From Eurosta solidaginis (taxonomy: Eukaryota > Arthropoda > Insecta > Diptera > Tephritidae), in assembly GCF_040869045.1 (NCBI RefSeq), contig NC_090321.1, positions 133,477,689-133,541,688 of the forward strand: a stretch of 64,000 nt of DNA. The letters run 5' to 3'. This document shows positions 9,748-21,521 of this stretch, one piece after another. Position 1 is the first letter of the stretch. Each line of letters starts with the position of its first letter. The notes below the pieces were generated by a model, which was not told the origin of the DNA, made no database searches, and saw only the letters and a program-made list of their open reading frames with translations. The position numbers and the translations under genes were made by a program.

Positions 9748-11349
9748 GTGAGCAATCAATAGTACCAGAGATAATATCGTAAATAAACATTAAATGTTGT
9801 ACTGAGCGTCTGACATGCAGTGGCATAACATTTATAAGCATGCACCTGTTTATATAAGGTGGTAGGGGATTAACAAAATGAAGGGGTAGGAGGGCGAATC
9901 GAATGAATTTACGTTGAACCATTTCAATTCTAGCAGAGTATGTGCTGTAAATGGGATTCCATATGATAGAGGCGTACTCTAATTTAGATCGCACTAATGA
10001 ATTATACAATATACTCCTAGTGTATGGGTCCTTAAAATCCTTCGCATAACGCCGTAAAAAAGCTAAATTAGCATACGCTTTTGGTATAAGATAGTTAACA
10101 TGGTTAACGAAAGTGAACGAAGAGTCGAAAATGACACCAAGATCACGAAATTCTTTGACCGAGGCAAGATATGTATTAGCGATATAGTATGTTGACGTAA
10201 GCGCACTTGTAGATCTAGAAAACGTTATATGCCAACATTTGCTACTGTTAAGTCTCAGATGATTATTAAAAGCCCACACATTAAGAGCATCCAAATCTCT
10301 CTGTAGGAGCAATGCATCAGATACAGTGGTGATACGCCTAAACAGTTATCAGCATAAAGTAAATAATTTGAATGCTTTAAATATAAGCCGACGTCATTAA
10401 TGAAGATAACAAATAAGATTGGACCGAGAATACTACCTTGTGGCACCCCAGAGGTTGCCAAGAACTCATACGACCTCATATTCTCGATTTCAACAAATAA
10501 AATTCGGTTTGTCAGGTATGACTTTAACCATGACAGAAAAGCTGAATGGAAACCAATGTACTCAAGTTTCTGAAGAAGTATCTTGTGGGACACTGTATCA
10601 AACGCCTTAGAGAAATCTGTATATATAGTATAAACTTGATACCCATCCTTAAAAGCAGAAACACAGTATTGCGAAAAAACAGCTAAGTTTGTCACTGTTG
10701 AACGACACGCAACAAACCCATGCTGACATGGATCGATTATTCCTTTAATAGCAAAAGCCAACTTCTCCTTTACTACTTTCTCAAACAGTTTTGAACAGGT
10801 TGATAGTTTAGAGATTGGCCTGTAGTTTGCTACCTCGCTCTTATTTCCAGACTTGAAGATTGGAGTAATAGAAGCCAATTTCCATCGATCAATGAAAACG
10901 CCAGTGGACAATGACACATTAAAGATATGGCACAACGGCACGCATAGCGAACTACTACATTTTTTAACCAAAAAAGAAGACAGCCCATCAATATCTTTTT
11001 TTAAAGAAGATTGTAGGGACGAGATGCCAATAATAATATCTGATTCCGATACCAATAATGAGCCAAAGTCCAAGGAATTTGCTGTATCAGAACCAACCCT
11101 AACATCAGAAATATTAGAGTCAACAACAAAATTAGATTTGAAAAAATCAGCAAAAAGGTTCACTGTTTCCACTAAACTGTTTGAACTAATGCCATTAGAA
11201 TTGACAGAGGTTGGAATATTGGAGCAACCTTTTTTTGTACGGACAAAGTTCCAAAAGGCCTTGGGATTTTGCTTTAACTCTTCTTCGAAACGGGAGATGT
11301 ATTTATTATATAAAAACTTATCAAGCACATTGAACTGATTCATGTATAA
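9748..11349 (-). pseudogene. LINE-1 RT fragment, tandem unit 1
   Basis: This matches 564-2170 of the window, the LINE-1 RT on the minus strand. It begins with no target duplication and no 3' tail, so it was joined by rearrangement, not insertion. A 7-bp deletion just before the YADD codons shifts the frame and splits the RT into two open pieces. The N-terminal piece reads up to LLYADN; the other begins after the shift. A few substitutions separate it from the copy at 318-3395, and both tandem units share them. Confidence 0.88.
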
Positions 11350-11492
11350 TAATGTGTATCCAACGCCTCTAACACCCCTTTCCTTATGGTCCACCCCTGT
11401 TGAAACAGCAAGTTTCCTTGGACTCCCGTTAGAGGATAATGTGATCGGTCGCGGCTGTTAGGTGGGGCGAAGCACTGCTACAACAACAACAA

Positions 11493-11880
11493 CAGTGCTG
11501 GTGGAAGAGAGTCAGCAAATACCACCAAAATCAGAAGCAGTCATCTGGGCAAAGACTGATGGAGATTGTGGGACAAACAAATTTTGGGTTGTCGAAGCAG
11601 CAAACAAATCAGCACCGAACATACTTGTAGGAAAAAACCCTGGCTATGGCAAAACAAGATGAACGTATTCCGGTAACAGTACTCAATGAGTTCAAGTCAC
11701 CACTCAAACTGACAAAAGGAGCTATATTGGGAAGGTGCCAAGAGGCTGAAATAGTTATTAACTGTGAACAGCTCCAGGAACACGTTTCAACTAGCAAGAC
11801 TGATCTTTCAAATGACATCACGGCATGGACGGAGGGGCTAGATCAAGATTATCAGAGTAAGGCAAAGCAACTGCTCCTAA
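11493..11880 (+). pseudogene. Gypsy-1 pol fragment, tandem unit 2
   Basis: Second copy of the protease-RT linker piece of Gypsy-1, with the same frameshift and the same abrupt end at CTGCTCCTAA. It carries the C variant (GACTGATGG), as does the third copy. Confidence 0.8.
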
Positions 11881-13482
11881 GTGAGCAATCAATAGTACCA
11901 GAGATAATATCGTAAATAAACATTAAATGTTGTACTGAGCGTCTGACATGCAGTGGCATAACATTTATAAGCATGCACCTGTTTATATAAGGTGGTAGGG
12001 GATTAACAAAATGAAGGGGTAGGAGGGCGAATCGAATGAATTTACGTTGAACCATTTCAATTCTAGCAGAGTATGTGCTGTAAATGGGATTCCATATGAT
12101 AGAGGCGTACTCTAATTTAGATCGCACTAATGAATTATACAATATACTCCTAGTGTATGGGTCCTTAAAATCCTTCGCATAACGCCGTAAAAAAGCTAAA
12201 TTAGCATACGCTTTTGGTATAAGATAGTTAACATGGTTAACGAAAGTGAACGAAGAGTCGAAAATGACACCAAGATCACGAAATTCTTTGACCGAGGCAA
12301 GATATGTATTAGCGATATAGTATGTTGACGTAAGCGCACTTGTAGATCTAGAAAACGTTATATGCCAACATTTGCTACTGTTAAGTCTCAGATGATTATT
12401 AAAAGCCCACACATTAAGAGCATCCAAATCTCTCTGTAGGAGCAATGCATCAGATACAGTGGTGATACGCCTAAACAGTTATCAGCATAAAGTAAATAAT
12501 TTGAATGCTTTAAATATAAGCCGACGTCATTAATGAAGATAACAAATAAGATTGGACCGAGAATACTACCTTGTGGCACCCCAGAGGTTGCCAAGAACTC
12601 ATACGACCTCATATTCTCGATTTCAACAAATAAAATTCGGTTTGTCAGGTATGACTTTAACCATGACAGAAAAGCTGAATGGAAACCAATGTACTCAAGT
12701 TTCTGAAGAAGTATCTTGTGGGACACTGTATCAAACGCCTTAGAGAAATCTGTATATATAGTATAAACTTGATACCCATCCTTAAAAGCAGAAACACAGT
12801 ATTGCGAAAAAACAGCTAAGTTTGTCACTGTTGAACGACACGCAACAAACCCATGCTGACATGGATCGATTATTCCTTTAATAGCAAAAGCCAACTTCTC
12901 CTTTACTACTTTCTCAAACAGTTTTGAACAGGTTGATAGTTTAGAGATTGGCCTGTAGTTTGCTACCTCGCTCTTATTTCCAGACTTGAAGATTGGAGTA
13001 ATAGAAGCCAATTTCCATCGATCAATGAAAACGCCAGTGGACAATGACACATTAAAGATATGGCACAACGGCACGCATAGCGAACTACTACATTTTTTAA
13101 CCAAAAAAGAAGACAGCCCATCAATATCTTTTTTTAAAGAAGATTGTAGGGACGAGATGCCAATAATAATATCTGATTCCGATACCAATAATGAGCCAAA
13201 GTCCAAGGAATTTGCTGTATCAGAACCAACCCTAACATCAGAAATATTAGAGTCAACAACAAAATTAGATTTGAAAAAATCAGCAAAAAGGTTCACTGTT
13301 TCCACTAAACTGTTTGAACTAATGCCATTAGAATTGACAGAGGTTGGAATATTGGAGCAACCTTTTTTTGTACGGACAAAGTTCCAAAAGGCCTTGGGAT
13401 TTTGCTTTAACTCTTCTTCGAAACGGGAGATGTATTTATTATATAAAAACTTATCAAGCACATTGAACTGATTCATGTATAA
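11881..13482 (-). pseudogene. LINE-1 RT fragment, tandem unit 2
   Basis: Second copy of the LINE-1 piece. As far as I can tell by eye it is identical to 9748-11349, including the 7-bp deletion before the catalytic YADD. This argues that the deletion preceded the tandem duplication. Confidence 0.88.
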
Positions 13483-13625
13483 TAATGTGTATCCAACGCC
13501 TCTAACACCCCTTTCCTTATGGTCCACCCCTGTTGAAACAGCAAGTTTCCTTGGACTCCCGTTAGAGGATAATGTGATCGGTCGCGGCTGTTAGGTGGGG
13601 CGAAGCACTGCTACAACAACAACAA

Positions 13626-15778
13626 CAGTGCTGGTGGAAGAGAGTCAGCAAATACCACCAAAATCAGAAGCAGTCATCTGGGCAAAGACTGATGGAGATT
13701 GTGGGACAAACAAATTTTGGGTTGTCGAAGCAGCAAACAAATCAGCACCGAACATACTTGTAGGAAAAAACCCTGGCTATGGCAAAACAAGATGAACGTA
13801 TTCCGGTAACAGTACTCAATGAGTTCAAGTCACCACTCAAACTGACAAAAGGAGCTATATTGGGAAGGTGCCAAGAGGCTGAAATAGTTATTAACTGTGA
13901 ACAGCTCCAGGAACACGTTTCAACTAGCAAGACTGATCTTTCAAATGACATCACGGCATGGACGGAGGGGCTAGATCAAGATTATCAGAGTAAGGCAAAG
14001 CAACTGCTCCTAAAGTACGCAAACATATTTGACCAGGATGGTTCCAAACCAGGCCGCACCAATGTTGTGAAACATCAAATTGACACTGGAGACGCGAGGC
14101 CGATACGTCAAGCTCCTTGTAGTGTTCCACTGGCCAAGCGGGAAGTTGTGAGTCAAATCGTACAAGAAATGATCGACAGCGGCGTCATCGAACCATAATC
14201 TAGTCCATGGAGCTCACCGGTGGTACTTGTGAAGAAGAAGGATGGGAAAATGAGGTTTTGCGTGGACTGCCGCAAGTTGAACGACGTCACGAAAAAGGAT
14301 AGCTACCCATTGCCAAGAATTGACGACACTCTGGACTCGCTCTCTGGTACGAAATGGTTTTCCACACGGACTTGAAAAGTGGCTACTGGCAAGTGGTGGT
14401 GAAGGAGGAAGACAAAGAAAAAACAGCCTTCAGCGTCGGAGATGGTCTTTGGCAATTTACAGTAATGCCTTTTGGACTTTGTAATGCACCAGCTACTTTC
14501 GAGAGACTCATGGATCAGATATTGGAAGGACTACATTGGAAAACATGCTTGGTGTACCTGGACGACATCATCGTATTGGGCAAGAAATTTGATGAACATC
14601 TTAAAAACTTAGAGGAAGTTTTCCAGAGAATAGCTGGCGCTGGTCTGAAACTAAGTCCCAAAAAGTTTTGGCTGTTTAAAAAGGAAGTAAATTACTTCGG
14701 TCGGTTGGCGGCCACCGTGGTGTGATGGTAGCGTGCTCCGCCTATCACACCGTATGCCCTGGGTTCAACTCCCGGGCAAAGCAACATCAAAATTTTAGAA
14801 ATAAGATTTCTCAATTAGAAGAAAATTTTTCTAAGCGGGGTCGCCCCTCGGCAGTGTCTGGCAAGCGCTCCGATTGTATTTCTGCCATGAAAAGCTCTCA
14901 GTGAAAACTCATCTGCCTTGCAGATGCCGTTCGGAGTCGGCATAAAACATGTAGGTCCCGTCCGGCCAATTTGTAGGGAAAAATCAAGAGGAGCACGACG
15001 CAAATTGGAAGAGAAGCTCGGCCTTAGATCTCTTCGGAGGTTATCGCGCCTTACATTTATTTTTTTTTTATAAATTACTTCGGTCACAAGGTAACGACAG
15101 AAGGTATCTGTACAGCGAATGAAAAGATAGAGGCAGTAAAAGATTGGTCAAAACCACAGAATTTGCATGAATTAAGAAGTTTCCTTGGGCTGTGCACATA
15201 TTACCGCCGATTTGTACCAAACTTTTCCAGCGTAGCCCATAGCCTCCATGAGCTTACAAGAAAAAATAAAGCTTTTGAATGGAAGAAGGAGCAAGAAGTG
15301 GCTTTCCAAATATTGGAGGAGCGTTTGTGCTCTGCCCCAATGTTAGCATATACGATTCCAGGAGCAACATTTATTCTAGATACAGATGCGAGTGGATATG
15401 CTATAGGAGGCGTTTTATCATAACTGGTCGATGGACAGGAGAAGGTAGTTGCATATTACAGCCGTTCGATTGGAAAACCAGAGAGGAACTATTGCGTTAC
15501 ACGGAGAGAGCTGTTGGCATTGGTAGAGTGCATTAAAGATTTACAAATACTTCTACAGCCAGCAATTCCGCGTCAGGATAGATCACGCAGCGCTGAAATG
15601 GCTTCTGTAGTTTCGTAATCCGGAAGGACAATTGAAACGGTGGATCGAGCGACTACAAAGCTATGGCTTTTCCATTGAGCATCGAAAAGGTAGTACCCAT
15701 GGAAATGCTGATGCAATGTCACGAAGACCATGTAGTTTGGAATGCAAGCACTGTTCAAAGGCCGGCTAAAGAATACAT
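13626..15778 (+). pseudogene. Gypsy-1 reverse transcriptase and RNase H region
   Basis: This is the uninterrupted continuation of Gypsy-1 pol. RT blocks are [32 protein letters not shown], then in a shifted frame [31 protein letters not shown], and YLDDIIV with its catalytic YLDD. After the SINE (14703-15070) it resumes with GHKVT.., FLGLCTYYRRFVPNFS and the RNase H block ILDTDASGYAIGGVLS. Lesions are a stop at 14196-14198, a 1-nt shift near 14360, a stop at 15421 where Gln is expected, and another shift near 15555. The tether ends with HGNADAMSRRPC. The enzyme is inactive as it stands. Confidence 0.88.
14703..15070 (+). mobile_element. tRNA-derived SINE, copy 1
   Basis: The target duplication TAAATTACTTCGGTC occurs at 14688-14702 and 15071-15085. 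The head resembles a tRNA: a TGATGGTAGCGTG region with A-box character, then the B box GGTTCAACTCC and a CCCGGGC arm. The body is about 280 bp and ends in a T/A-rich tail at 15056-15070. A second copy of this family is at 38825-39189 on the other strand. Transcription by RNA polymerase III is expected from the boxes. Confidence 0.9.
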
Positions 15779-15779
15779 T

Positions 15780-17135
15780 ATAAATGTCCGGCTAATGACT
15801 ATAACGTGTACGGATGAATGGGATAAGGAACAACTATGAAAGTGTCAGCTAGAAGATACAGATCTGTCACATGTTATGCAAGGGCTCGAACGAAACGAAA
15901 GACCAAGCAGAGAGGAGATGTCAGCAGAGAGTCCCATTGCGAAGTCATATTGGACACAGTGGAACAGTTTAGAATTAATATCCGGTTGCTTGAATCGAGT
16001 ATGGGAGAGTGAGGATGGTCAATGCAAGAAGAAACTGATAGTTGTTCCCAAAAAGAGGATTCCTGACGTGCACAGCAAGCTGCATAATGGTCCAAGTGGA
16101 GGTCATCTTGGAATCACGGAGACGCTCGAGAAAATTAAGCAGGGATTCTATTGGATTGGTTGCCTTCAGTCGGTCACCGAGTGGATTGCCAACTGCGAGG
16201 TTTGCAACAGAGCGAAAGGGCCCAAAACACGAAGTCATGGCCAGATGAAACAGTATATTTCAGGTGCACTATTTGAAAGGATCGCCATGGATGTCGCAGG
16301 TCCATTTCCTACTAGCAACCGCGAAAACAAATACATACTGGCGGTTATGGATTATTTCAGTAAATGGCCAGAGGTATACCCAATCCCAAACCAAGAAGTG
16401 GAAACAGTAGCAGAAGTGGTTACAAACGATTGGGTTGCAAGGTATGGTGTATCAATGGAGTTACATTCTGACCAAGGCAGGAATTTTGAATCAGCTGTGT
16501 TCCAAGAAATGTGTAAGAAGTTGGGCATTCGAAAAACACGGACAACTGCATTGCATCCTCAGTCCGATGGTATGGTGGAACGTTTCAATAGAACATTGGA
16601 GGAGCATTTACGTAAAGTAGTAGACAAGTACCATAAAGAGTGGGAGACACACATATCTTTATTCTTGATGGCCTATCGATCGGCAGTACATGAGACAACG
16701 GGCCAAACTACCGCAAAGGTAATTTTTGGCAATGACCTTCGACTGCCAGCTGATTTGAAGTATGGGATAGATGTCGATGCGGAGAGAAATGTCAAGAAAT
16801 CCACTGGTGTCTTGAAAGAAGAGCTGAGAGAGATACACGATCTGGTAAGGCAACGAGCAAAGATTATGAAAGCGAGGTACGATAAAGCAATTAATTCAGA
16901 AGGGTTTCAGGAAGGAGATTTGGTGCTATTATACAACCCACAACGAAAAAAAGGTTTGTCCCCGAAATTTCAGTGTAATTGGGAAGGCCCATACAAAGTT
17001 GTAAAACGGATCAACGATGTAGTGTACCGCATACAAACCATTGGCAAACCACGAACCAAAATGAAAGTGGTTCATTTGGAAAGGCTGGCAGCGTTTAGAT
17101 CGAGAGATTTGTCTGATCGGGACGATCAGACTTAG
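15780..17135 (+). CDS. Gypsy-1 integrase
   Basis: The frame from the ATG at 15876 is 419 codons. It would insert element cDNA into the genome. Order: zinc-binding HHCC domain (HSKLHNGPSGGHLG..CEVCNRAK), then the catalytic core with MDVAGPFP (first Asp), SDQGRNFES (second Asp), and HPQSDGMVERFNRTLEEHL (Glu). The C-terminal region follows, with PKFQCNWEGPYKVVKRINDV typical of Gypsy integrases. The core is intact. Upstream, the same frame is interrupted by a TGA at 15837-15839, so it is cut off from RT/RNase H. The purine-rich tract and 3' LTR follow 11 bp after the stop. Confidence 0.88.
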
Positions 17136-17146
17136 GTGGAGGGCAG

Positions 17147-17417
17147 TGTGACGAATATGAGTGACACCAGGTGATATTCACATCCCTAGTCTGATGCTAA
17201 GTAAATGAAATCACAACAACAATAAAGCAGACAGTCACTTGTATCTACATAAACGAATAAAACATTATGTCTACACATATGTACGTACACGCAGCATAGA
17301 AGAGATGCTCCCAAAAGTATGCAATTGTAATTGTTGAAGTGTCGCTCACAAATACACGCATATGAGAAGCTATATACGTGCATCTGTAGTTATAATTATA
17401 TGGCGGCAACTAAGTAA
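17147..17417 (+). repeat. Gypsy-1 3' LTR, part 1
   Basis: It starts with TGTGACG after the purine tract of Gypsy-1 and is interrupted by LINE-3. The last ten bases, AACTAAGTAA (17408-17417), are the LINE-3 target duplication. Confidence 0.85.
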
Positions 17418-18051
17418 GATATTTGGCTTGGATATCATACGTGGTTCCAGGCTCTGGATAAGGGACTGGTATCAGTCTTAGACCGGCCATAGTGACGAAT
17501 TGTCACACGTGATTGGTTGTCACGTCCTGCACGAGGTGCCCCTGCTTCTACTGATAATGGCGGATCTAGAGAGGACAACTCGATAACACCCGCACCCCTG
17601 AGTCATTGTGCCGAGCTCAGGGGAGGGAGGAGCCTGTTAAGGGTCAAGATCGGTACTCAACGGTGACGAACTGGATTGTTAGGGACTTGATTTTGACTAT
17701 GGATAGGAATTGATGACTTTGGGCTGGTTGGTTCAGTATTCTGCCACCTTAGTAGGTCGGGGTGAAACCCTATCGAAATGGCTGGTAGGCTAATGCTGCA
17801 CCTGCCCACGTCCCGTTAAAACCGTGGCGGGCCTCAAGGTACGTTCCGGCTCCGTCGCCGTTAAGTTGGTGGTGTAGGTGCGGTTGAAGATTTCCCCGCT
17901 TTGCGTCCGGTCTGGCTCTGAACGCATTACCCATAAGGTAATGCGTCAACCCTCGCGTGGCCTCCCTGCGCAGCATAGATAACCACGGGACCGTTGAAGG
18001 GCGACTACACAATCGGCTCCGGATAGCGGCCTTGAGGGGGGACTTCTTAGA

Positions 18052-19620
18052 ATGGACACGAAGACGAACAAAAAGGAGTGTAGGAGTGACGGCGAAGGTC
18101 GTCATGGTGCGAGGGACGCGACAGGTGCGGAGAGTGCCCCGAAGCAGGTCGCCGCCAGCCGGGAAAGCTCCCGGCGGGTCAAAAGGGCTGATCAGACGGA
18201 TCAGCGCAGGGGTTTGGTTTCAAACCCCGTAGGTACGGGTAGTTCGGGTAGTGGAGGGGTGTCGAAACCGACACCCAATGCAGGCCCATATGGGGCTGTG
18301 ACAGGGAAAGGCAGAGGTCCGGCGAATGCGACGGACCAGCCCAGTACTAGTAAGGAAGCCCTGTAGCCAGGAGCTTTCCCAACGGGAGCCCTGGGGTCGA
18401 AGCCTGCCGGGAAAGGTAGGCGATCGACGCCGCGTAGGAAAGCTCTGGGTGATCGGCGCCTAGCTGAGAAGATCTTGGAGCGCTACGGCGGAAGGGATGC
18501 AGCTCAGATGTCTGAGAAGCATTCCCGGACGCTGGAGTGGGCCAGGAGCGTCGTAGCTTGCGACGACCACACACCGGTGTCGAACGATGCGGGTGAGCAG
18601 CAGGGTTTGGGGGCTATCAAACGGCAAAGGTCGGATGAGCGGAATGCCTCAACGACAAAAAGGGCCCGAGGAGGTGAGGACGCAATTTCGTTTAGCGAAA
18701 TCGCTAAACGAGCGGGCTCCATCACCCTCGGGGTCCTGGATAGGAGTAGGGAGGATGGTGCCATCTCCCGAGAGGAGTGGCCGTGGATCGCCAGCGCCAT
18801 ATCAGCGGCCTATATGACCGCTGTTATGGAGAGCCCAGGTACGCGGACATGCTTCGAATACTCGGGGTGGTATAATGGTTTTAGACTGATTACTTGTGCT
18901 GACGAGCGGTCGCCTGTATCTTTAAGAAAATAATTTCTTTAGTTGGGGAGGTCTGGAGTGGAGCCATACTCGAGGCCGTGGAACGGAGGGATCTCCCCCT
19001 TCGACCGAGGGCTCGGGTGTGGTTGCCTGCCGGGCCATCTCAGCCGGAGAAAATACTTGAATTAATGCGTTACTGCAACCCGAACCTTCCGACGCATAAC
19101 TGGAGGGTCCTCAGAGTAGAGGAGGCTGTTGGGCCACGTCGGCAAGTGCTGATTCTGCTAAACGCAGAGTCCACCGGTCCTCTCTCTGACACGAGGGGGG
19201 TTATCTCCTATGACCTCGAGCGTGTGGTTCTCAAAATCTACCACGCCGATTCCAGGGGAGATGGTTCCTCTCCCACAGAGACTGTTCGGGAGGTGGAGGC
19301 GTCCGCAGGGGAGCCAGTACCCATGGTTGTGGATGCTGACTCCGCTAATTTGGACAGCGAAAGCACTGTTGACGTCCCGTCAATAGCGGGATCTGTCATC
19401 AGTGCTAGTCGTCTGGCTGATAGGGTCGAGGAGGAGCTCCTGGCCTCCGAGGGCGAATCATCGATGGCGGGATCCGTCATCAGTGTAAGTCGTCTGTTGG
19501 GGGGGGGGGGGGGGGGGGGGAGGAGGATCTCCTAGTCTCCGAGGGCGAAGCCGCCAAGGATGGGGTGCAGAAGAAGAAGGATGGTGTTGATGGAAATCCG
19601 TCAAATCAATCTTCAGCATT
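18052..19620 (+). pseudogene. LINE-3 ORF1 (gag-like; probable DUF4780-type domain)
   Basis: The frame from 18052 runs through a basic, low-complexity N-terminus, a TAG stop near 18364, then in the same frame to about 18933 (GWYNGFRLITCADE). It shifts there and continues with LVGEVWSGAILEAVERRDLPLRP and NPNLPTHNWRVLRVEE. This conserved stretch resembles the domain called DUF4780, common in insect LINE ORF1 proteins; the name is from memory. A run of 22 G at 19499-19520 causes another shift just before ORF2. Serine-rich near-repeats (SIAGSVISASRL, SMAGSVISVSRL) precede the G run. It would bind element RNA. Confidence 0.7.
19499..19520 (+). repeat. (G)22 homopolymer near the end of LINE-3 ORF1
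   Basis: Twenty-two G residues follow CGTCTGTT. The reading frame before the run does not continue after it. Confidence 0.95.
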
Positions 19621-21521
19621 CTAAGGCGGCTTCCGCAAACTTGTTGCTCAGTCTTGAGAAAGGCGGAGTTGATATAGTCCTTGTCCAGGAGCCGTGGCTG
19701 AGTAGTAACGGCGGAAAAATTTCTGGATTAAGGACGGGAAAATTCAACACCTTGGTGCATGGGGAGGCAGGTATGCCTAGATCCTGTGTGCTTATTAAAA
19801 AGGAATTTAAAGCTTTTATTCTCTCTAATTTCAGCAATGCTGACGTAACCACTGTCTGCCTCGAGCGAGGCAGTAACGAATTGTGGGTGGTCTCAGCGTA
19901 TATGCCCCATGGGGACGTAACGGGACCACCGCCTGTGATACTGGGCGAAATCACCGCTGAAGCAAGGCGGAGAGGTGTTGGCGTAATCATAGGTGCCGAT
20001 GCTAATGCACACCATAGCATATGGGGGAGCTCGGATACGAACACCAGAAGTGAGTCTTTATTTACTTTTATTGTAGATGAGGGACTTTGTATATGTAATA
20101 GGGGGAATGACCCGACTTTTATTACTGCGGTAAGGGAGGAGGTCCTGGACCTCACCCTGGTTAGCAGAGAACTGGAAGATCGGATATCTGGATGGAGGGT
20201 TCTTAACGAGCACTCTTTCTCTGATCACCGATATATTCAGTTCTCGGTGAATGAAGAACGTCCCGGTAAAATATCTTTTAGGAACCCTAAAAGTACCAAC
20301 TGGGACTTGTATTGTAGGAAGTTGGGAGAGCTATTGCCTGAGGCGCCTATCGTTGGTTCGGACCTGTCCGAATCTGAAATAGACGGTCTGGTGGAAAACT
20401 TCACCTTGGCAAGCAATAGCGCCTTTCAAAAGTCCTGCCCACTGAAAACATATAGGGAGAAGGGCAAGCCGCCCTGGTGGTCTGATTCCCTTGACGACCT
20501 AAGAGCGTCCAGTAGGCGGCTCTTTAACAGAGCCAGGAGGAGTAAACTACCCTCGGACTGGGAGCTCTATAAGGTGAGTCTGGGGATTTATAAATATGAA
20601 ATAAGGTTAGCCAAGCGAGATTCATGGCGAAGCTTCTGCGAAAACGTAGAGGACTGCAATGAATCCGCGAGGCTTAGAAAAATACTCTCTAGGAATCCCG
20701 CCCCTCGGGGGTATCTGAGAGATGATGGTGGGGACTGGTCGATGAGTAGCGAGGAGTCCCTGAGACTTTTACTGGACAATCATTTTCCCGATTTCCCAGT
20801 TGCGCGGGGATCTTCGCTTGCGTGGTCGGCGGTTGCTGGCCATGCAGAAATGCCTGCCGTCCCACTACGGGAAAGTCAAATATCCTGGGCTATAAATTCG
20901 TTCAAGCCCTATAAGTCACCCGGTCCGGATGGCATCATTCCTGCGCAACTTCAAGGGTCTTTAGGGATTTCCTGCCGCTGGTTGGCCATCATCTACACTA
21001 ACTGCCTCAGGCTTAACTATATCCCTAAGTCGTGGCACACGGTTAGGGTCATCTTCATTCCGAAGGCCGGCAGGAGCTCTCATGTGTCACCTAAGGATTT
21101 CAGGCCAATCAGTCTCTCGTCGTTTCTTCTTAAGACGTTTGAGCGGCTGATTGACCTGTACCTACGAGAAAGGATACCTGGGGGGTTACTGTCGGCTTCA
21201 CAGCATGCGTACTGCAAAGGCAGATCGACGGAAACGGCTCTCCATTCGATTGTAAAGCAAATAGAGGGGTCTCTAGAACATAAAGAGTATGCTCTGGGTG
21301 CCTTTCTAGACATCGAGGGGGCTTTTAACAATGTCTTACCGGGGGCAATCGAAAGAGCTCTGGTGGGTTTAGGAGTCGAAGCGGCTCTGGTTGAATTTAT
21401 TAGCAAACTTCTATGCGGCAGAATTGTCGCAGCGGAGTGGGGAGGAGCCATAATAAGGATGAAGGTGTGCAGGGGCACGCCACAGGGGGTGTCCTATCTC
21501 CTCTGCTCTGGGTTGTGGTAG
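19560..21521 (+). pseudogene. LINE-3 ORF2, endonuclease and N-terminal RT
   Basis: The 653-codon frame begins close to the end of ORF1. Endonuclease: QINLQHSKAAS, VQEPWLS (Glu), GADANAHHSIWG (Asp/Asn/His), LDLTLVS, and SFSDHRYIQF (His). RT: KSPGPDGIIPAQLQ, DFRPISLSSFLLKTFERL, QHAYCKGRSTETAL, and AFLDIEGAFNNV with the catalytic Asp. It ends early because a G-run in GTPQGG has one G too few (CACAGGGGGTGTCC). The next frame takes over at once, so the original ORF2 was continuous. Both tandem copies share this lesion. Confidence 0.88.

Larger units (their letters stand above)
9217..13482. repeat. 2133-bp tandem duplication, two full units plus a partial third
   Basis: Unit 1 is 9217-11349, unit 2 is 11350-13482, and a partial third runs from 13483 to about 14015, where the Gypsy-1 pol sequence continues intact. 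Each full unit holds the last 110 bp of LINE-2, about 390 bp of Gypsy-1 pol, and about 1.6 kb of minus-strand LINE-1. The units appear identical except for T versus C in GATTGATGG (about 9422) against GACTGATGG (11555, 13688). The junctions show only about 3 bp of shared sequence or one filler base. Confidence 0.93.

Noticed and set aside
9329..13795. A CRISPR-like or satellite array
   Set aside because: The repeats are 2133 bp long, contain transposon coding sequence and have no spacers; this is a segmental tandem duplication.
14703..14780. A functional tRNA gene
   Set aside because: A and B boxes are present, but the sequence continues into a SINE body with target duplications and recurs at 38825-39189.
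17186..17383. 65-codon minus-strand ORF with Cys-rich translation
   Set aside because: It lies within the non-coding LTR of Gypsy-1 and has no support beyond being open.
19613..20155. 180-codon minus-strand ORF, also at 24251-24793
   Set aside because: Antisense to the LINE-3 endonuclease; duplicated only because of the tandem repeat.
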